Notes under the pieces: generated by a model
Told to the model about the DNA's origin: nothing
Seen by the model: only the letters and a program-made list of their open reading frames with translations
The model's database searches: none
Made by a program: the position numbers and the translations under genes
From: Alligator mississippiensis
Lineage: Eukaryota > Chordata > Crocodylia > Alligatoridae
Assembly: GCF_030867095.1 (NCBI RefSeq)
Contig: NC_081829.1
Location: 87,670,261 to 87,734,260, forward strand
DNA length: 64,000 nucleotides
Direction of reading: 5' to 3'
In this document: positions 60,601-64,000 of the stretch, piece by piece
Position numbering within the stretch: position 1 is the stretch's first letter
Layout of the letters: every line of letters begins with the position of its first letter

Positions 60601-63600
60601 TATCAGCTGTGGCCAAACTGTGGCTTCTAGAAAGTTTAAAGGAGGGTCCTAGAGAAAGTAATTTCATGCCAAAAAATTATTTGAACTGGGGCACTGTGCA
60701 CTGGCGCTGAAGCATGTGCATCTCAACAGCGTTGGGTTCTACAGCTGTGTCAGGATTTTGGCTTGTGCCTAAAAGGGTTGCATACATGCTCTATATAAAT
60801 GCTGTTGTTGTTATCTATAGGTATCTATATATCTACATAGATATATAAAATAAACTCAGAAACAAGGTTTGAGCTATGCTGTCTCTTCTGAAACATTATG
60901 TCTAATCTTTTACTTTCAAATTCTTTTAAGTAAAGAAAGCCTTGAAGCTAAGTCTGATAAGCTGATGAAAAGAACTTCAGGAATGCACTTGCTAATTTCT
61001 TTATCATTTAGACTGGTAAAGATGTCCTAATTTTCCATTTTTGTCTTTTTTCTTTCTTTCAAGTCCTCTGTGCATCCTGATACTGGTGACGTAATTACGT
61101 TTCTATTTAGACCACCAGGTAATTGCCGCAACATGAGTTTATTGCACAATTATTCTGGGTTTTAGTAAAAAAGCTTCTCTGGGTAAAGGTGATGCTTTGA
61201 TAGTTACAAAAAAAGGAGGCCAGTGTTACTCATGCCGATTTTGCCTTAATTTCAAACTATTCCCATCGTCCTCTAAAGAAAACTTAGGCATTTTACATTA
61301 TCTGTTTCCTCTGAATAGCATCTACACTCGGGCATCCCTAGGTGGAAATGCACTGACTGGTCGCTGGTTTTTGGCACCATGCGATGCCGTACCTATATCC
61401 CATTACACACAAAATCATCCGTCATAGCGTGCTAGGTTTTCTCTTAATCCACACAGCTCCTGAATGAAACAAGGTGCTATGCTGAAGGCTGGTTAGGGTC
61501 CATCCTGCTGAGTAAGATCTGGTTGGGATCCTGAAATAGGGAGCCAAGACAGCATAGAGACTGATTCAGGCTCAGATATGCTCTCTTGAAGACTGCTTAT
61601 TTATTACTGCATGTGGCCTCTCGCTTTCCTTACAAAAACCTTGTTGTCAACCCTGTCCTTTGGGAGAGGTGAAGTGAAGTCCCTTCAGAGCTCATTTATG
61701 TTTCTTCCCTTAGCTCTGATCATGTGGACTTTTGCAAGAGTTGTCTTTATGAGCTGAGAGTGAATACTATTTCAGTGATGTTTCTACCTGTTGCATAGGG
61801 GTTGAAAGACAAAGGTAAAAATACCCCAATTCAAGGCTTAGCTGTCATTGCTTTCTTCTGGGCTAGTAGTGTACTAGCCCTTTTCTCCCCCATACTCTCC
61901 TCCCCAGCCCCTACAGCCACTAGATTAGCAAGATTACAAAACTTTTTTTAGTAGCATTAACTATTCTGTTTCTTTTCTTTTTTCAGTCCTCCTGCCCATA
62001 ACTTTTCCACCGGTGAGTAATGATTGGAGATTGCAGCATACTTATGTGGATATGTGGAAAACCTAAGTTTTCCAAGGTGATGAGTGATTTTCCTGATTTG
62101 GGTGCCCAACACGAGGTCCCTTAAAAAAAAAAAAAGTTTAGTTTTCAGAAAGTTCTGGGAATTGTGTTCTTTAAAGTGTCAGGTTGGACACCAAAATCAC
62201 CGGGTAGACCTGAATGCTTTTCACATACAAAGGCGAGCCTTGGAAATCTATGATACATTTTGATCAAGGGCAGACTTTTCTGTGATAGACTCAGAATAGC
62301 TGCCTTAAATTTGAAGGGAACGAAGTCCTCATATTCTGCTGCTCAGAACACAGTCTTTATCTTCTTTGTCCATAAATACTGTGAATGCAAGGGCGACAAA
62401 CAGGGGCAAATAATGTGAAAATAACTCTAATGATAATGGGTCCAGAGCTGTAATTCATGTGACAGGGAAATGTGCATAAAGAATCAGAAGAGTTAGACTG
62501 TCAAAACTTTTGGAGTTCAATTAAATGAAATGACATTAAGATATTTAGCCAGGTGTTCAGATTATTGCATGAGTCTGTGGTACTGTTAAAAAGTTTGGGT
62601 CAAAACCTTCATAGCTATTACACTATGAACAACAGCAAAACTGGTGGAAACAGTCTTTTGTAATACATAAGTTCATACCCTGGTAAGGAGAAGAAGATTA
62701 AGTGCCAGCATAAGCAATGAGTTGTGTAATCCACTGGTAAATGTGTGCTACACACCCCCTCCCTCTCTCATTGTGAGATTAGACTGCACTTTCTTGCTAG
62801 TGGCCATCATTTCATCAACACAAAGAGCATTTACAACGAAAATGAGCTAGCCTCTTTAGCAGAGGACAACATAAATCCATTACTACGAGTGACTGGTGCC
62901 TCCTGAATCTGTGGGGGGGCACCCGCAGAAGCCACTGACGGTGGCGGCCCTGTAAGCGGGGGCACCAGCCCTACCGACAGCATCAGTGTCAGCCATCAGT
63001 GGGAGCACTGGCCCCATCAGGGGGGGCATGTGCACCCCTGTGAACCCTCTACCAGTCGCCTATGGCCATTGCCTTTGTAGGTCAGGCACAGGGAGAGCCA
63101 TGTAATAAGCACTGACCATTGTGGGTTCCAGTTGTACCACTTATGAGCCAAATTCAGGTGTAGCATCTAAATGTACATCTAAAATGGTAACACCTGGAAA
63201 GTAATTAATAAAGGAGCAGGCCTGGAATCAAGTTAAATCAAGCTTTTATAGCCTCTAACTAAGACTCCAGTATTTTGACCTTCATCTTGTTCTTTGTGTT
63301 GGATGTTTCTACTTGACTTTGTTTTGATACATTTTTTAATTCCATGGCTATGAATATTTTTCCTGGTGAGAGAACGCATTGCACAAATAGTCTTGCACCC
63401 AGTACTTAATGTCTGTTTTATATTAGCAAACATGCCCGGGGATGGTTTTATGGCCTGTCTGGCCACCGAGGGTGAACGCGTGGGTTGAAGCAAGAAAGTT
63501 CAAGTGTGTTTGCACAACACCAATCTTAATGATCTTTGGGAGCCTTTGAGCACAGACTGCATATAATAATACAGCTGGCTTCTTCATGGTCAAACCCAGC

Positions 63601-64000
63601 GCTGCAAACTCCTGGATTCATTGAGATTAATTTTCCCAGGGTGTTCTGTCTTACGTTGGTGCTTGTTCAGTAACACACAAAGGACCAAAGGACACATTTC
63701 TTTTTCAGGTAACAGTCTTTTTCATTCTCCAGAACCAAGCCTGTTGGCCTAGATCACACACGCGTTTTTTTTTATATACTCTTCTTTCCTCGGTTTCTGT
63801 TGCATAGCTATATTGCTGGATTTAGCAAAGCCAGTGAAAATGGGACTGTTCAGACTCAGGTAGGCAGGCTTTTTATTTTGAACCTAGTTGCACGCTATCA
63901 CTTTGGACATGATTGCAGTTGATGTGATTGTGCTTACCGGGTGCATGTATCCTTCCTTTTTTTTTTTTCTTTTTAGGACAGTGCCATTTGACATAAGCAG
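54540..64000 (+). CDS. SFXN4: SFXN4, sideroflexin-4 (partial; several exons, runs off the window)
   Basis: Proposed coding exons are 54540-54578, 61064-61118, 61987-62012 and 63808-63859. The last three carry clear sideroflexin signatures: SSVHPDTGDVITFLFRPP, then VLLPITFPP, then YIAGFSKASENGTVQTQ. These line up with SFXN4 ATVHPDSSNLIPKLFRPA, FLPFMAP and AYMAAFNSINGNRSYT. Sideroflexins are multi-pass inner-mitochondrial-membrane proteins; SFXN4 is needed for complex I assembly and iron-sulfur metabolism. The position, downstream of and co-oriented with PRDX3, matches other vertebrates. Not found: the exon(s) for about 60 residues between exon 1 and 61064 (expected FLxxWxxLLDP), and an exon for about 20 residues between 62013 and 63807. 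The remaining exons lie beyond the right edge. Confidence 0.88.
54885..55165 (+). repeat. U2-headed SINE-like repeat, copy C (body only)
   Basis: Contains ggctgagggcaggcgaaact, gtgggatgcctgccaaagat, gaaatatctgaagcccctga, ggaggatgtttgccagttg and a tail ending in aataaatgttcc. It lacks the U2-like head. It lies in SFXN4 intron 1. Confidence 0.75.
55288..55732. mobile_element. Mariner/Tigger-like nonautonomous element
   Basis: Left terminus caggtctcccttgctttatg and right terminus cataaagcgagggaaacctg are inverted repeats of about 20 bp with few mismatches, resembling pogo/Tigger-type ends (cag-tccctcgctttat). TA follows the right end; the left flank is eroded. Inside, gaattcgctcttatgcgat and taaatttactcttatgcga form an internal duplication. 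No transposase. Confidence 0.82.
55835..56600 (-). mobile_element. Endogenous retrovirus LTR, apparently solitary
   Basis: On the minus strand the segment has the layout of a retroviral LTR: a U3 start near 56595, a TATA-like ttataaatt about midway, an AATAAA signal at 55907-55912 followed by a cytosine- and thymine-rich stretch, and an end near 55840. No internal gag, pol or env sequence adjoins it, so it looks like a solo LTR left by recombination. The family is not recognised; target duplication and precise ends are unclear, suggesting an old insertion. Confidence 0.65.
56670..56977. mobile_element. hAT MITE in SFXN4 intron 1
   Basis: The 308-bp element starts cagtgcttctcaacctttg and ends gggttgagaaacgctg. 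Flanks gtctaggg (56662-56669) and gactagag (56978-56985) match at 6 of 8 positions. Such CAGTGxTTCTCAACC ends are typical of hAT/Charlie-type elements. Confidence 0.88.
57548..57992. mobile_element. hAT-like element
   Basis: The left terminus ggtgcgtccagacaagtgtg and right terminus acttagctggatgcactg are a diverged inverted pair. The interior is GC-rich on the left and AT-rich on the right. The target duplication is unclear. Confidence 0.65.
58182..58218. repeat. (TG)n microsatellite
   Basis: About 18 TG units with one TTT interruption. Confidence 0.92.
58219..59080. other. SFXN4 intron, nothing recognised
   Basis: AT-rich intron sequence without a supported exon or repeat. Confidence 0.45.
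59085..59425. repeat. Probable DNA-transposon fragment
   Basis: The left end tggtgaccaaccacccagtt with cctgggacagtcccagattt resembles a known type of vertebrate hAT terminus (ggtgaccagatgtcccgat). A diverged inverted counterpart may lie near 59366-59410. The boundaries are uncertain. Confidence 0.45.
59850..60060 (+). repeat. 5S rRNA-derived SINE fragment
   Basis: At 59913-59968 the sequence ggtctcacaggcaaagcag, then cgggctcagtcagagcttg and gatgagaaacc, aligns with the 3' half of the 5S rRNA internal promoter (GATCTCGGAAGCTAAGCAGGGTCGGGCCTGG...CTTGGATGGGAGACC). 5S-headed SINEs, including AmnSINE1, are known in amniotes. The body after it is too diverged to classify. Confidence 0.6.
60605..60800. 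repeat. hAT fragment
   Basis: The left end gctgtggccaaactgtggct resembles a diverged CAGGGGTGGCCAAACT-type terminus. The right limit is uncertain. Confidence 0.4.
61064..61118 (+). CDS. SFXN4: SFXN4 internal exon (SSVHPDTG)
   Basis: After a pyrimidine-rich acceptor (tctttctttcaag) the exon reads SSVHPDTGDVITFLFRPP plus one base, then donor GTAATT. HPDTG is the most conserved sideroflexin motif, and FRP is specific to the SFXN4 branch. Confidence 0.92.
61987..62012 (+). CDS. SFXN4: SFXN4 26-nt micro-exon
   Basis: Acceptor ttttttcag, then 26 nt that complete the split codon and encode VLLPITFPP, then a consensus donor GTGAGT. It follows in phase from the previous exon and aligns with human FLPFMAP. 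Confidence 0.85.
62884..63064. mobile_element. GC-rich nonautonomous hAT element, third copy
   Basis: The left end tacgagtgactggtgcc and right end ctaccagtcgcctatg are inverted. Flanks tccattac (62876-62883) and gccattgc (63065-63072) match at 6 of 8. Unlike the copies at 5386 and 53757, both ends here are of the family's right-end type. Confidence 0.7.
63808..63859 (+). CDS. SFXN4: SFXN4 internal exon (AYIAGFSKASENG)
   Basis: Acceptor ttctgttgcatag, then one base finishing a split codon and YIAGFSKASENGTVQTQ, then donor GTAGGC. It aligns with human SFXN4 AYMAAFNSINGNRSYT and with the NQSFNAxVNYxNRN block of other sideroflexins. The preceding exon, which must end in phase 2, was not found. 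Confidence 0.8.

Noticed and set aside
60929-60985. Candidate SFXN4 exon (KESLEAKSDKLMKR) after a ttttaag acceptor
   Set aside because: No donor follows in phase, and the conserved Trp of this sideroflexin region is absent.
63709-63755. Candidate for the missing SFXN4 exon (VTVFFILQNQACWP)
   Set aside because: There is a plausible acceptor and a weak resemblance to TVFLSM, but no donor in the required phase and no match further on.
63977-64000. Next SFXN4 exon after the tttctttttag near the window end
   Set aside because: In the phase set by the previous exon it stops after four codons, so the true acceptor is probably beyond the window.

Overview
This is vertebrate nuclear DNA, most likely crocodilian. 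It has intron-split genes, CpG-island promoters, many CR1 LINE fragments with reptile-type 3' ends, MIR SINEs, numerous short hAT transposons with 8-bp target duplications, and a repeat whose head matches U2 snRNA. SINEs with U1/U2 snRNA heads (SINEU) are described from crocodilians, which is the main reason for preferring crocodile or alligator over turtle. That host call is inference.

Three protein-coding genes are supported, in an order known from other vertebrates (GRK5 - PRDX3 - SFXN4). Exon 1 of GRK5 lies on the minus strand at 26837-26888 inside a CpG island. Everything from 1 to 26836 is then GRK5 intron 1, and I saw no further GRK5 exon there. PRDX3 is complete on the plus strand: seven coding exons from 38899 to 45916, 262 codons, with 3' UTR to about 46825. 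It encodes the mitochondrial 2-Cys peroxiredoxin. SFXN4, a mitochondrial sideroflexin-family protein, begins near 54540 on the plus strand and runs off the right edge. Four of its exons are proposed and at least two expected ones were not found.

Layout. 1-26.8 kb: GRK5 intron 1, with CR1 copies at 0.3-2.2 and 7.9-8.4 kb, a LINE fragment split by a hAT element at 6.9-7.8 kb, hAT elements at 5.4, 8.5, 12.4 and 17.6 kb, a 200-bp foldback element at 20.0 kb, and a MIR at 21.3 kb. 26.6-27.3 kb: GRK5 CpG island with ZNF143-like and NRF1-like motifs. 27.4-38.7 kb: intergenic space between divergent GRK5 and PRDX3, dominated by CR1 copies at 32.1-34.4, 34.6 and 37.1 kb. 38.7-39.3 kb: PRDX3 CpG island with a triplicated 53-bp module of GC box, CACGTG E-box and E2F-like site. 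39-47 kb: PRDX3, with a 1.2-kb hAT element in intron 5. 47.2-56.98 kb: a dense nest of hAT elements, a TG-rich minisatellite, three copies of a U2-headed SINE-like repeat, a mariner-type element, an endogenous-retrovirus LTR fossil and another hAT, with the SFXN4 first exon in the middle. 57-64 kb: SFXN4 introns and exons with more hAT copies and a 5S-rRNA-like SINE fragment.

I see no new gene system. The points most worth checking are the triplicated PRDX3 promoter module, a PRDX1-like extra cysteine in PRDX3, the head-to-head U2-derived repeats, a hAT family with defined ends, and a 54-bp segment shared between a CR1 copy and a site 3.4 kb away.
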